Positions 11,324-22,916 are shown, counted from the first letter of the stretch. The stretch is 64,000 bases of DNA from Megaleporinus macrocephalus (GCA_021613375.1 CM038720.1:9342962-9406961), one strand, 5' to 3'. Made by a program: numbers and translations. Notes: generated by a model not told the origin, from the sequence alone.

Positions 11324-13080
11324 TAAAGGAACAGTTCAGCTGAAAAAAATAAATAAATAAATAAACAACTGGCCCTCAAACATGGTTTACTTAAAGGAAC
11401 AGTTCGGTCGAAACAGATAGTAAGCTGTTGAAAATGAACTACTTCATGGAGATGTTTGGTCAGTGTATGTGAAAAATGACCCTTAAAAATGGGCCCTTAA
11501 ACATGGCTTAGTTAAAGGAACAGTTCAGTTGGAGAAAACTAAATAAAATAAACAGGTGGTTTACTTAAAGGAACAGTTCAGTCGAAACAGATGGTAGGCT
11601 GTTAAAAATGAATTACTTGATGGAGCTGTTTGGTCAATGTTTGGTAGAATTGTCCAGCAGGCCCTTGAACATGGTTTACTTAAAGGAACAGTTCAGTTGG
11701 AGAAAACTTAATAAAATAAACAGGAGGTTTACTTAAAGGAACAGTTCAGTCGAAACAGATGGTAGGCTGTTAAAAATGAATTACTTGATGGAGCTGTTTG
11801 GTCAATGTTTGTGAGAATTGTCCAGCAGGCCCTTAAACATGGCTTAGTTAAAGGAACAGTTCAGTTGGAGAAAACTAAATAAAATAAACAGGTGGTTTAC
11901 TTAAAGGAACAGTTCAGTCGAAACAGATGGTAGGCTGTTAAAAATGAATTACTTGATGGAGCTGTTTGGTCAATGTTTGTGAGAATTGTCCAGCAGGCCC
12001 TTAAACATGGCTTAGTTAAAGGAACAGTTCAGTTGGAGAAAACTAAATAAAATAAACAGGAGGTTTACTTAAAGGAACAGTTCAGGCGAAACAGATAGTA
12101 GGCTGTTAAAAATGAATTACTTGATGGAGCTGTTTGGTCAATGTTTGTGAGAAATGTCCAGCAGGCCCTTAAACATGGCTTAGTTAAAGGAACAGTTCAG
12201 TTGGAGAAAACTAAATAAAATAAACAGGAGGTTTACTTAAAGGAACAGTTCAGTCGAAACAGATAGTAGGCTGTTAAAAATGAATTACTTGATGGAGCTG
12301 TTTGGTCAATGTTTGTGAGAATTGTCCAACAGGCCCTTAAACATGGCTTAGTTAAAGGAACAGTTCAGTTGGAGAAAACTAAATAAAATAAACAGGAGGT
12401 TTACTTAAAGGAACAGTTCAGTCGAAACAGATGGTAGGCTGTTAAAAATGAATTACTTGATGGAGCTGTTTGGTCAATGTTTGTGAGAATTGTCCAGCAG
12501 GCCCTTAAACATGGCTTAGTTAAAGGAACAGTTCAGTTGGAGAAAACTAAATAAAATAAACAGGAGGTTTACTTAAAGGAACAGTTCAGTCGAAACAGAT
12601 AGTAGGCTGTTAAAAATGAATTACTTGATGGAGCTGTTTGGTCAATGTTTGTGAGAAATGTCCAGCAGGCCCTTAAACATGGCTTAGTTAAAGGAACAGT
12701 TCAGTTGGAGAAAACTAAATAAAATAAACAGGAGGTTTACTTAAAGGAACAGTTCAGTCGAAACAGATAGTAGGCTGTTAAAAATGAATTACTTGATGGA
12801 GCTGTTTGGTCAATGTTTGTGAGAAATGTCCAGCAGGCCCTTAAACATGGCTTAGTTAAAGGAACAGTTCAGTTGGAGAAAACTAAATAAAATAAACAGG
12901 AGGTTTACTTAAAGGAACAGTTCAGTCGAAACAGATGGTAGGATGTTAAAAATGAATTACTTGATGGAACTGTTTGGTCATTGTATGCAAAAAATGATCA
13001 GCAGGCCCTTAAACTGGGCTTAGTTCAGTTTCAGTTTTCACTTAGGAACAGTTCAGTTGGAAAAAATTAAATAAAATAAA
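11324..13080 (+). repeat. Higher-order satellite with exact 168-bp period
   Basis: TAAAGGAACAGTTCAGTTGG starts near 11513, 11681, 11849, 12017, 12185, 12353, 12521, 12689 and 12857, always 168 bp apart. A first, diverged copy at 11324 is 189 bp because of an AAATAAAT expansion. Each 168-bp unit holds a second TAAAGGAACAGTTCAGTCG after 53 bp, so it is a dimer or trimer of an older monomer of about 55-65 bp. Central copies are almost identical (variants tggtagg/tagtagg and gaattgtcc/gaaatgtcc), while the edges are diverged, as expected from homogenisation by unequal exchange. Confidence 0.97.
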
Positions 13081-15140
13081 CAGGAGGTTTACTTAAAAGA
13101 ACAGTTCAGTTGGAAAAAACTAAATGAAAATAAACAGGTGGTTTACCTTTCAGTCGAAACAGATAAATAAAAAAAGAACAGTAGGCTCTTAAAAATGAAA
13201 TACTTAATGGATCCGTTTGGTCAAAAAAATGTATGTGAAAATGAACAGCGGGCCCTTAAACATGGCTTGGTTAAAGGAACAGTTCAGTTGAAAAAAAGTA
13301 AATAAAGTAAACAGCCGCCCCTCAAAAGTGGTTAACTTAAAGGAACAGTTCAGCTCAAAAAAAAGAGAGACAGTAGGCTCCTAAACACAATTTATTTGAT
13401 GGAACATGAGCAGCAGGCCCTCAACCATGATTTATGTAAAAGAACAGTTCAGTCGAAACCTAAGATTGTAGGTTTAAAAATTAATTACTTGATGAAGCTG
13501 TTTGGTCAAAAAATGTTAAAAATGGAACAGCAGCTGGCCCTCAACCATTGTTTATGTAAAGGAACATTTTAGTCAGAATAGGTTAAATGAAAACTAACAA
13601 CTGAACCTTAAACATGGCTTACCTAACGGAACAGCTCAGTAGAAACAAGTGAATAAAAAAGAACAGCAGGCTGTTAAAAATGATTTGTTTAATGGATCCA
13701 TTTGCTCAAAAAATGTAAGTGAAAATGACCAGCGGGCCCTTACACATGGCTTAGTTAAAGGAAAACGATAAGTCGTCCCTTAAAACATGGCCCACCTAAA
13801 AGGACAGATAATTTGAAAAGAGATTAATAAAAACGAACAGTTAGTTTACTTAAAGGAACAGTTCAGCTAAAGAGGTGAAATGAAAATTAACCGGCTCCTC
13901 AAATATGACTTACTAAAGGAACAGTTGAGTCAAAACAGCTACATGAAAACGAATAGCCAGCCATCAAATATGACTTACTTAAAGGAACAGTTCAGCTGAA
14001 ATAGGCTAAATGAAAACTAACAGTACGTCTTTAAACTCAATGTATTTGTTGGAACATTTCAGCCAGAAAATGAGCAGCAGACCTTCAAAAAAGCCAATGA
14101 AAACAAACAGCTGCCCCTCAAACATGACTTATAAAGGGAACAGTTTATCCCAAGAAAGCTAAATGAAAATGAATAGCTGGCCCTCAAACTTGGTTTACTT
14201 AAAGAAACAGTTCAGCCAAAAAAGCTAAATGAAAACGAATAGCCAGGCTTCAAACATGGCCCACCTAAAAGGACAGATAATTTGAAAAAAGCTAAAAAAC
14301 AAACGGTTAGTTTACTTAAAGGAACAGTTCAGCTGAAGAAGTGAAATGAAAATTAACCAGCTCCTCAAATATGACTTACTAAAGGAACAGTTCAGCCAAA
14401 ACAGCTAAATGAAAACGAATAGCCAGCCCTCAAATATGGCTTACTTAAAGGAACAGTTCAGCTGAAATAGGCTAAATGAAAACTAACAGTACGTCTTTAA
14501 ACTCAATGTATTTGTTGGAACATTTCAGCCAGAAAATGAGCAGCAGACCCTCAAAAAAGCCAATGAAAACAAACAGCTGCCCCTCAAACATGACTTATGA
14601 AAGGAACAGTTTATCCCAAGAAAGCTAAATGAAAACAAATAGCCGGGCTTCAAACATGGTCCACCTAAAAGGACAGATAATTTGAAAAAAACTAAATGAA
14701 AACCAACAGTTAGCTTACTTAAAAGGAACAGTTCAGCTAAAGAAGTGAAATGAAAATAACCGGCTCCTCAAATATGGTTTACTTAAAGGAAGAGTTCAGT
14801 CAAAACAACTAAATGAAAATGAATAGCCAACCCTCAAAAACGGCTTACTTAAAGGAACAGTTCAGCCGAAAAAGTGAAATGAAAACAAACAGCTGCCCCT
14901 TAAACATGGTTTACTTAAAGGAACAGTTCAGTCAAAACAGCTAAATGAAAACGAATAGCCAGCCCTCAAATACGGCTTACTTAAAGGAACAGTTCAGCTG
15001 AAAAAGTGAAATGAAAACCAACAGCTGCCCCTTAAACATGGTTTACTTAAAGGAACAGTTCAATCAAAACAGCTAAGCAAAAGAAACCCAGCATGCTCTT
15101 AAACATGCATTACTTGATGGAACAGTTCAATGAAAAACGA
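13081..15140 (+). repeat. Diverged 66-bp monomer satellite
   Basis: This continues the same family with the founder-like monomer: TTAAAGGAACAGTTCAG, a 'gaaaaagtgaaatgaaaac' middle and a 'cccttaaacatggtttac' end. Near the right end monomers are 66 bp apart (aaaggaac at 14851, 14917, 14983, 15049). A second level is present: 'ccacctaaaaggacagataa' occurs near 13792, 14261 and 14661, marking duplicated blocks of about 470 and 400 bp. Copies are more diverged than in the 168-bp part, so this looks like the older part of the array. The TTAAAGGAACAGTTCA start recalls the terminus of common fish TTAA-site MITEs. Confidence 0.93.
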
Positions 15141-15169
15141 TAACATTACAAACAAAAGACGGAAAAAAA

Positions 15170-15540
15170 GAGCCGCCAATTAGCATTATGTAAATGTCAC
15201 CATGCTAATTAGTGTCCACGAGCGTCCAATCACAATAAGCCACATTAGCATGTATGGTTGCTTTAAGAAAAGCCCTCTGTCTTTTAATTGTATTTCCTTG
15301 TCTACGCCATCAGCATGCACCATTTCCAAAGCCAGGCACAACCGGCACAGATTTTTTCCCCCCTTACAAAACCACCACCCCGAGCCCCCCCGACTCCCCC
15401 CACACAGCCGTTTATGTATATGCTAATTACATTAATCAACAGAAAAAGTGCTTATTAAATCTGCTAATTGGTATGTAAATAAGTTCCTCCTGACACTGGC
15501 AGCCTCACAATCACTTCAATTTAAAATAAATATAAATATG
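15170..15540. promoter_or_regulatory. Candidate conserved non-coding element, POU/homeodomain-rich
   Basis: Sequence sites: TAGCATTATGTAAAT at 15181-15195, ATGCTAATTAG at about 15202-15212, a TTAGCATG at about 15245, GTATATGCTAATTAC at about 15416, and GCTAATTGGTATGTAAATA at about 15463. Repeated ATGCTAAT/ATGTAAAT octamer-like words with TAAT cores, in non-repetitive sequence directly after a satellite, are typical of vertebrate developmental enhancers. This is inference from motif texture; conservation was not tested. Confidence 0.4.
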
Positions 15541-15556
15541 TCAGTTTTCATTTAGG

Positions 15557-15582
15557 CAAAGAAGAAGAAGAAGAAGAAGAAA
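15557..15582. repeat. (GAA)n microsatellite
   Basis: About eight GAA triplets ending in an A run. Confidence 0.95.
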
Positions 15583-15585
15583 ATA

Positions 15586-16113
15586 AACAGCGCACAAGCC
15601 AGCCGCTAGCAAGCAGCGTCCCCGGCAGCCCTGCATCTCTTCTCCATCTTATTTGTCTCGGCCGGACGCCGGCGAGCGTCGCCGGGAGCATCCGGATCCA
15701 TCCGTCTCCCGCGGCAGAAAGGCCGGTTAAACCCGATCTCCATCCCCGCCGGCCGATCAATAGCCAGGCGAAGGGGCAGGCGAGGGAGAAAGTGAGTTTG
15801 AGAGGAGTGTCATTTTCTATGTAATGAAAAAAGTAATCGCATCTTCGCTCGCTCTCGTTTTTTTCCCCCTCCCTCGTTTTTCTCCAGACCGTGAGCGAAG
15901 ATGATAGCAGAGAGCTGGAATTAGCTCCCGGACGATACATCACCGGGCCGATACGGCTTCCAAGAACTGCGAGCGTTCCTTCTATTTTCCAGCCTTAGAG
16001 GGGAATTTCACCAAGTTTTCAAAATTACAAACTATTCAGTCACTGAGGTGTACACGGTCAGGAGATGTCGGTCATTCAGAGCGATGGTCATTTTGGACAG
16101 CAAGCAAAACGGC
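15586..16113. other. CpG-rich unique DNA
   Basis: The stretch 15590-15760 is dense in CpG (gccggacgccggcgagcgtc and similar) and abruptly differs from the flanking AT-rich sequence. It could be a CpG-island-like regulatory block. No exon is supported. Confidence 0.4.
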
Positions 16114-16366
16114 TATATATCGTCGCTGTCCAATGAAAAACGGGCATCTCCAAAATGCCAACTTTACAGGAGAAGCCAAACGTCTTCACGTTCAATGGAG
16201 GTCAATGGAACCAGAATTTTTTCCAAGCTATTTCGGAGCATTTCTATTGGTCCGTTCAACATGAAATTTCATCACAATGTAAACTCCAGCTGTCGCAGTT
16301 AATTGATGTAGAAAAATAGAAATCAACAAAAATAGAGATTTTTCATTGGACAGTGACGATATGTGT
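16114..16366 (+). mobile_element. TIR MITE 'TCGTCGCTGTCC' family, copy A
   Basis: Bounded by TATATCGTCGCTGTCCAATG on the left and CATTGGACAGTGACGATATG on the right, an inverted pair. The interior, including 'caactttacaggag', 'gtcaatggaaccaga', 'tattggtccgttcaacatga' and 'gatgtagaaaa', is shared with the copies near 18351, 32548, 35640 and 61386. About 250 bp, no coding potential: a short non-autonomous DNA transposon. Confidence 0.88.
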
Positions 16367-17849
16367 GTTACAGACATTGTGACGTCTGGTTCCATTCACC
16401 AACCACTCTGAACGCCTTTGTTTACATCTCATCAATTGACTTACGTTCAGTGAAGCTCCCTTCGTTAGACTTTCCGAGCTACTGCCGTCTAAGAAACGGA
16501 ATCAGCGAGGCCCTTTTTTTGTCATCCGTCAGAAAGGCCCCGCATTTCGTTTCGTGGGCCCACGGGCGCCGAAGGTTCTCTCTCACCGAGTCCATTAAGC
16601 GGCGGCGCTGCGGCGCGCTCACAAAGAACGCTAAATGATCATCTGAGAGCTCTAAAGAGGGGATTACTAAAGACATCCCTTCATCTTAATCGTTCTTATT
16701 CAAAATATCGTCCCACGGGATCTAATCACGGTTGAAACAAACAAAACCCCTCTCTTTCAGAGCCTCTCGACTGTAGGACGAGATAATATCCGTCGCCGCG
16801 CAATATGGCTAAACTGCATTAAAGGCTTACTTAAGTGAAGGAGCGCCGAATTCAATTACATCTGCCAAAACACCCCCCCCCCCCGACACATACTCACCCC
16901 CTCCCGCCTCATCCGCACTGTTTTCCCTCAGATTAAGCCCTAATCTCCTTCAAAGGCCGTTTCAATAATATGACATTTTCCATCACAATGGAAATGAATA
17001 AATGCCAGTCAAACCTTTCTTCTTTACTCCCTCGCTTTTTCTTTCCCTTCGTCACCAACCCTCAACCCCCCACTCCACCCCCCCCCCCCCCCCCACCCCA
17101 ACCGCGGCGCGTGTCGCTTTTGATAGCTCGTCCCTCTCTGTCAGCTGCGAACGCAGGAGGCTCCAATTTGAATACAGTAACACAGCCCCCTATTTATTAA
17201 AGCTTGGATTAACATGACAGGCAGTTTTGTCTGGGGAGTCTTTAATATGGCTCAGAGAAGTGATCTGGGAGACAGTAATGGGTTCGGGCTAATATACTTG
17301 AGTGATGCCGCTAGCTCGGAGCTCCAAAGCAGAACAATGGAGGGGTACGTGGGGCGTGAACGGTAAGGTGGTATTGTGATGGATAGGGGTTGGTGCGGGG
17401 GGGGCTGGTAAGCTGGGAATATGCATGTCTGCCTGTGTTGGTCTGTCTGCCTGCCTGTTTGGCCAAAAACAAAAAGGTTTCCGGCGCCCACGAAACCCGC
17501 TGCATCCCAAAGCATTGAATGCGTTGGTGCGCTCTCCTTCGTTTCTCCCCCTTCTTTTTTCTCTCTCTTTCCGCAGTGACAAAGTTGGCCTCCAGCTCTC
17601 CGAGCTCTCCGAAGTCGGAGTCTTCAGCACTGCGGTAATAGCCAATGGCGCCCCCCTTTTCTCTCCCTCCGTCTCTCTCTTCTGATTTCCACGCTGATGA
17701 CAGCTGTACGGTTCCTGCCAAAACACTGCTAGACAATATGGCCCAGCTCCCCTTTAACCGGTGCTGCACGCAAACAGGAGACGATATGACTCCGCGTATG
17801 GTGCGAGATCACCTTGTTGGTGTACAAATCAATATTTATGGAGCCATAC
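16367..17849. other. Unique DNA with CNE-like blocks and poly-C tracts
   Basis: GC- and CpG-rich sequence at 16440-16660 and mixed conserved-looking sequence at 16780-16860 and 16950-17010 (ATATGACATTTTCC, AATGGAAATGAATAAATGCC), then 17155-17310 (ATTTATTAAAGCTTGG, CTTTAATATGGCTC). Poly-C runs lie near 16872-16884 and 17080-17095. Frames here are short and overlap on both strands. No gene is supported. Confidence 0.4.
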
Positions 17850-18350
17850 TACCTGTAAAGCAAAACCACCCGTGTTATTCTGTTTCCATAGGTGTTACTC
17901 AAACCCGACGCTGTTAAACCGTGACTGTTACAACGTGGGAACCCAGCGATCGTGCGGCTTCATTGTAACTGTGCAATTAATACAACAAAAACGGACCTAA
18001 TGGACACCCCTGAGGTACCTCCAAGAAGTACTACCAGAAAACACAGGTATTAGAATTGAGCGGGACCTGACGGACGTGCCTGAGGCACCTCGGAGCCGTA
18101 CTACCAGAAAACACACTTACCTGTGTTGTTTTAATTGTATACAGTGCTACTCAGTGACTCTTACAATGTTTTAAACCAAGACATTATGCAGCCTCGTTGT
18201 AGCTGCATAAATAATACAATGGTAGGGGACCTAGCAGACACCCCTGAGGTACTTCAGGACCTTACTACCAGATAAAGCAAATACTGATGCTAACATGGCG
18301 TTAAACAGTGACTGATACAGTGTTTGAACGTGGTTGTTACATTGTACCTG

Positions 18351-18590
18351 TATATCGTCGCTGTCCAATTGCAACTTTACAGGAGGGACCAAAAACTTAC
18401 TTTACTTTCAATGCAAGTCAATGGAACCAGATTTTTTTACAAGCTGTTTCGGAGCACCTCTATTGGTCCATTCATCATGAAATTGGTACACAGTGTACAC
18501 GGCCACTGGTGTTTTCAAATGATGTAGAAAACTCAAAATCGATAAAAATGGAGATACATTCTGAAGATACATTGGACAGCAACGATATAT
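18351..18590 (+). mobile_element. TIR MITE 'TCGTCGCTGTCC' family, copy B
   Basis: About 240 bp, with TCGTCGCTGTCCAAT at the left and ATTGGACAGCAACGA at the right. It sits in a minisatellite unit whose uninterrupted paralogue reads 'cctgtatatataatacaac' (near 18735). Comparison of filled and empty forms gives a TATA duplication at the insertion point, or a TA duplication if the terminal TA belongs to the element. Confidence 0.9.
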
Positions 18591-18815
18591 AATACAACAA
18601 AAAGGGACCTAATGGACACTCCTGAGGTACCTCAGAGTCACATACTACTAGAAAACTACCTGTGTTTTTCTAATTTCACATGGTGTTAAACAGTGACTGA
18701 TACAGTGTTTGAACCTGGTGATCATTCTATTGTACCTGTATATATAATACAACAGAAAGGGACCTAATGGACACCCCTGAGGTACTACCCTCCATTGTAA
18801 CTATGTAAATCTTCA

Positions 18816-19305
18816 TACAGTGCTGTGCAAATGTCAGAGACCACCTGCCGTTTCTTTCTTTTCCAATCTAAAACAGCTATGCAGGTCAGGTCATTCATTG
18901 TTCAGGAGACATGTCCAAACTTCTCAAAGCAAATAAGACAATCAACTTTTATTAAGAGGAGGTTAAAACAACTTGTCCCAAAATATAAGTCAGATGGAAT
19001 GGTATGGCTCTAAAGAGGTGGCCATGGTGGCCGAGGTGACCAATGATGTCCTCCCCTTAATAGGAGGGGCCTTGCTTTGCTATCGGCAGAACAACTCGCC
19101 ACCAGAACCACCCCTACAGTCGCAAGTTCAATCACCCACATAACCTGTGAGACCACCAAAACTGTCGCCATCAAATCAACAGTACTTAAAGCTTCCAGGT
19201 TTCAGAGACAGGAGACCATAAACATCAAGCTACATTCTTGCTTCACCTCTGAACAAATCCAGAAGGGTTTCTGTCCACTGTGAGAAGACAACTCAACTTG
19301 TGGAT
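18816..19305 (+). mobile_element. Tc1-like 5' fragment, copy 1
   Basis: Begins TACAGTGCTGTGCAAATGTC followed by AGAGACCACC, a Tc1-type terminal repeat. It continues with the same sequence as 20364-21566 up to 'cttgtggatgtcca', then returns to the surrounding minisatellite. Near 19274 the bases translate STVRRQL, like the second helix-turn-helix of Tc1 transposases, but in-frame stops follow, so it is a relic. The minisatellite words 'cattgtaactatgt' before it and 'tattgtaactatgt' after it overlap, so about 17 bp of the array is present on both sides of the piece. Confidence 0.8.
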
Positions 19306-19500
19306 GTCCACTATTGTAACTATGTTAATAATACAACAGAAATGGACCTAATGGACGCCCCTGAGGTACCTCAGAGTCAGTGTTACTCAATGACTGTGGG
19401 CAATGTGTGTTTAAGCCTGGTTATTAGACTGTCTCCACTGTAACTACGTAAGCAATAAAATGGAAAGGGACCCAACAGACACCTCTGAGGAACCTCACCG

Positions 19501-20363
19501 GTCAGCGCTGCTAAAGAATAACTTATCCGCAAAAGGCCTGCCTGGCTCGGGGGTCTGTTCCACGATCAAACACACATCTGTTGCTGTTATTTGCGGGGGG
19601 ACGCTCCTCTCCCCAAACCCCTGGATTCCAATTAGACCCCTCTCTTTTTCTCTGGCCATATGCCAGGAGGCCTGTAGAGAATGTGGCAGCGCCACGGAAG
19701 GGAAGATAAAGAGAAAAAAGGAGTCGATTAGGGGAGAAGGAGTCAAAAGGAGGAGGCCGTGCTGGATAACCGCTGGCCCTGCGGAGTCGGAGCATGGCTA
19801 GTTTGAATGTCGGGCGCAGCCGCGATCACATTTCTATCCGTTAAACAGCGGCCCCGTGGCTTAGGGGGGTCCAGGCTCAGCGGTTATTATCACAGAGTTT
19901 CACTGGTTAGCATGCGCAGAGGTGCAATGGCAGAATGAATAAATAATGTTAGCTGACAGACAGGAGGTGTATCTCAAATGCGGCAGGGCTCAAGCTAAGA
20001 GGAACTGACACGCTGTCCAGTGGCGTGGACTGAGAAGAGTCCAACTGCGATCCTTTTGATCTACTGCGGCCTGTTCGCGCGAGACGGTTCCCACTGAACA
20101 AGGGGTGCTCGGGAATCAAGTCTCTTTACAGAGAACAAAAAAGAATGAAAACCTCACAATGGAGGGCAATGAATGAGCAACAGGAAGCAACACCAGCTAC
20201 CAGTTCTTGTTCAGGACAAAACAAATATCCATAATCATTTATGGTAAATGTGCCATGATTATCATCATCATTAGGCCTGCAAGGAGACAGAAGGTGCTGA
20301 TGAGCAAGTGTGGCTTTGGGACATATGGGCTGTTTTACTTTTGCTCTAACGCAACCATCTTCA
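19501..20363. other. Unique DNA, CNE-like in its left half
   Basis: The stretch 19495-19830 contains CCAATTAGACCCCTC, GGCCATATGCCAGG and CpG-bearing patches in non-repetitive sequence. The remainder shows no feature. No gene is supported on either strand. Confidence 0.4.
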
Positions 20364-20972
20364 TACAGTGCTGTGCAAAAGTCAGAGACCACCTGTCGTT
20401 TCTTTCTTTTTCAATCTAAAACAGCTATGCAGGTTAGGTAATTTATCTTTCAGAAGACATGTCCAAACCTCTCAAAGCAAATAAGATAATCACCTTCTAC
20501 CTGTCCCAAAATATAAGTCAGATGGGACTGTCAATGGGACAGCATGCATAGCTCTAAAGAGGTGGCCAGGGTGGTCAAGGTGGCCAATGACTCCCTCCTT
20601 TTAAGAGGGCCCTTAGGAAGGGCCTTGCTTTGCTATCGGCAGAACAACTCGCCAACAGAACCACCCCCTACACTCGCAAGTTCAATCACCCACATAACCT
20701 GTTAGACCACCAAAACTGTCGCCATGAAATCAACAGTACTTGAAGCTTCCAGGTTTCAGAGACAGGAGACCATAAACATCAAGTTTCGTTATTGCTTCAT
20801 GTCTAAACAAATCCAGAGGGCTTTCTGTCCACTGTGAGAAGACAACTCAACTTGTGGATGTCCAGAAGCCATTAGGAACAAAGAAGCTGCTGGAGTTCTC
20901 AGAACAGACCTCAACATCATTGTCTGAGTTTGGAGTTACTTGGACGGTGAGAAGCAATAGCAACCATCATCA
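20364..20972 (+). mobile_element. Tc1-like 5' portion, tandem copy 2
   Basis: Starts TACAGTGCTGTGCAAAAGTC. It is followed 609 bp later by an almost identical copy, so the element part has been tandemly duplicated. It encodes a broken STVRRQL motif near 20828 with a stop soon after. No 3' inverted repeat is present, so this is half an element. Confidence 0.87.
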
Positions 20973-21566
20973 TACAGTGCTGTGCAAAAGTCAGAGACCA
21001 CCTGTCATTTCTTTCTTTTCCGACCTAAAACAGCTATGCAGGTCAGGTCATTTATCTTTCAGAAGACATGTCCAAACCTCTCAAAGCAAATAAGATAATC
21101 ACCTTCTACCTGTCCCAAAATATAAGTCAGATGGGACTGTCAATGGGACAACATGCATAGCTCTAAAGAGGTGGCCAGGGTGGTCAAGGTGGCCAATGAC
21201 TCCCTCCTTTTAAGAGGGCCCTTAGGAAGGGCCTTGCTTTGCTATCAGCAGAACAACTCACCACTAGAACCACCCCCTACACTCGCAAGTTCAATCACCC
21301 ACATAACCTGTTAGACCACCAAAACTGTCGCCATGAAATCAACAGTACTTGAAGCTTCCAGGTTTCAGAGACAGGAGACCATAAACATCAAGTTTCGTTA
21401 TTGCTTCATGTCTAAACAAATCCAGAGGGCTTTCTGTCCACTGTGAGAAGACAACTCAACTTGTGGATGTCCAGAAGCCATTAGGAACAAAGAAGCTGCT
21501 GGAGTTCTCAGAACAGACCTCAACATCATTGACTGTGTTTGGAGTTACTAGGATGGTGAGAAGCAA
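20973..21566 (+). mobile_element. Tc1-like 5' portion, tandem copy 3
   Basis: Nearly identical to the preceding 609 bp (differences include tatcggc/tatcagc and cgccaac/caccact), so the duplication is recent. It ends after 'ggatggtgagaagcaag', where unique sequence begins. The words 'gcaaccatc' before copy 2 and before copy 3 show that a few flanking bases were included in the duplicated unit. The reading frame shared by copies 2 and 3 (from 20854 and 21463) is a by-product of the duplication. Confidence 0.87.
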
Positions 21567-22908
21567 GTGCCTATTTTTCAGAAATGTGGTCCCAGACCGC
21601 ACAGTACCATACGTCATCACAAGCCGGCACATTTCCCCCACAAACAAAGCAAAATGGGGCGCACATGCTACACACGCACTAACATACAGACGGAAGGAAG
21701 AAAAGAAGGCATGCGCTTCGCCCCGGGTCAAACTCTTCTACGAGTATACAAGTTGAAAGAGGAAATCCCTAATGCTTCCGAGACTCCTGCGTTTCTTGTG
21801 TTTAGGCTGAGATTAATGGTTGATGTATATTACAGCACAAAAGACACACATCCGCGGCAGAAAGTAAGTTACGCTCCAACCTGCCTGCCAGCAGAACGCA
21901 GCCGTGCAGGCAAACTTCCTTCCCTCGCTCTCTTTCTGTTCACGCTGCACTGTGCGGTTTAAAAGGCTGCTTATGCAAGCCTGAGTGCAAAGAGTCAGCA
22001 AGACGGAGAGGCAAACGACTGAATGAGTGCCCGATAAAGTGGAGGAACGCTCTGCATGGCTGTGTGAGTGGTCTGAAGATAACCCTGTTATGCAGCAGTC
22101 ACTGAATAACAGTAACTGAAAAGAGTGCCTTAAAGTTACTATGTAGTAAAAATGGTCTATGAAAGTCTGATGTGTTTAATAAAATCTTGGTCCACACCAA
22201 TATCGGATTTGAAAATCCCTTGCAGGGCAAAGTCTGATTCCTGCCAGAAAATAAAAGCCCAATGGAATGAATGGAAGACTACTGCCTGCTGGGTTTGTTT
22301 ACGTTGCGACACCCCCCTGACACAGCTTTTCCCCTCCTTTGACCTAACTCAAACTTCCAAATCTTAACGTCGGTTAATGACCCACAGGGCACACCTGGTT
22401 AGAATCAGTGAGGTTGTATCCGTGGCTGCCACAAGAGGCGGCAGGAAGGCATGGCCTGAACTTCGCATGGTGACAACACCTGTGAATGACAGAAGGAGGT
22501 ACAAGGACGATGCCCGAGTCCTGACCCCCATGTCCTGGGCTCCTTTTCTACAACAAGGACAATGTATTATGCCTGGCATTGTGTTGCATGCCAACAGGGG
22601 GCATTGTTGAGGACATCGTTGAGCACTTGCATTTCTTGTGGCTGACATCCTCTTCCCACTGTCTCTTCCAGCTGCTGTCGGTACCATACTTTGATACATT
22701 CTTAATATTACTTTAAATATTTGCACTTGAGTTGACATCCCATTGAAATAACTGGGCGTAGTAGATTCAACAGCAAACAGTGGTCAGTTGTACGCTCGAA
22801 AAATTAAAACAACAATGACCATGATCAGGTTAACCAGGTCAAACATTGTACATTAGTACAAGCTTTATTTTTAAATGTACCCTGATATGTGGGCACTGAG
22901 TTCCTTGG
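21567..22908. other. Unique intergenic sequence
   Basis: No gene or repeat is recognised. Overlapping frames of up to about 131 residues at 21456-21962 and up to about 124 residues at 22364-22738 occur on opposite strands, with no family similarity that I can see. Confidence 0.5.
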
Positions 22909-22916
22909 GTTGAGAG

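Larger units (their letters stand above)
17850..19500 (+). repeat. Degenerate minisatellite interrupted by two transposons
   Basis: A unit of about 120-180 bp recurs: 'gggacctaatggacacccct' and 'gaggtacctcagagtc', then 'actaccagaaaacac', 'ggtgttaaacagtgactg' with 'atacagtgtttgaacctgg', then 'cattgtaactatgtaaataa'. The first word occurs near 17994, 18063, 18227, 18607, 18756, 19345 and 19467. Units are strongly diverged. The array is split by a MITE (18351-18590) and by a truncated Tc1-like piece (18816-19305). The MITE is therefore younger than the array. Confidence 0.85.

Noticed and set aside
20854..21756. Two frames sharing the start MDVQKPLGTKKLLEFSEQTS
   Set aside because: They come from the tandem duplication of Tc1-like DNA. 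The frame is not the transposase frame, where STVRRQL is followed by a stop.
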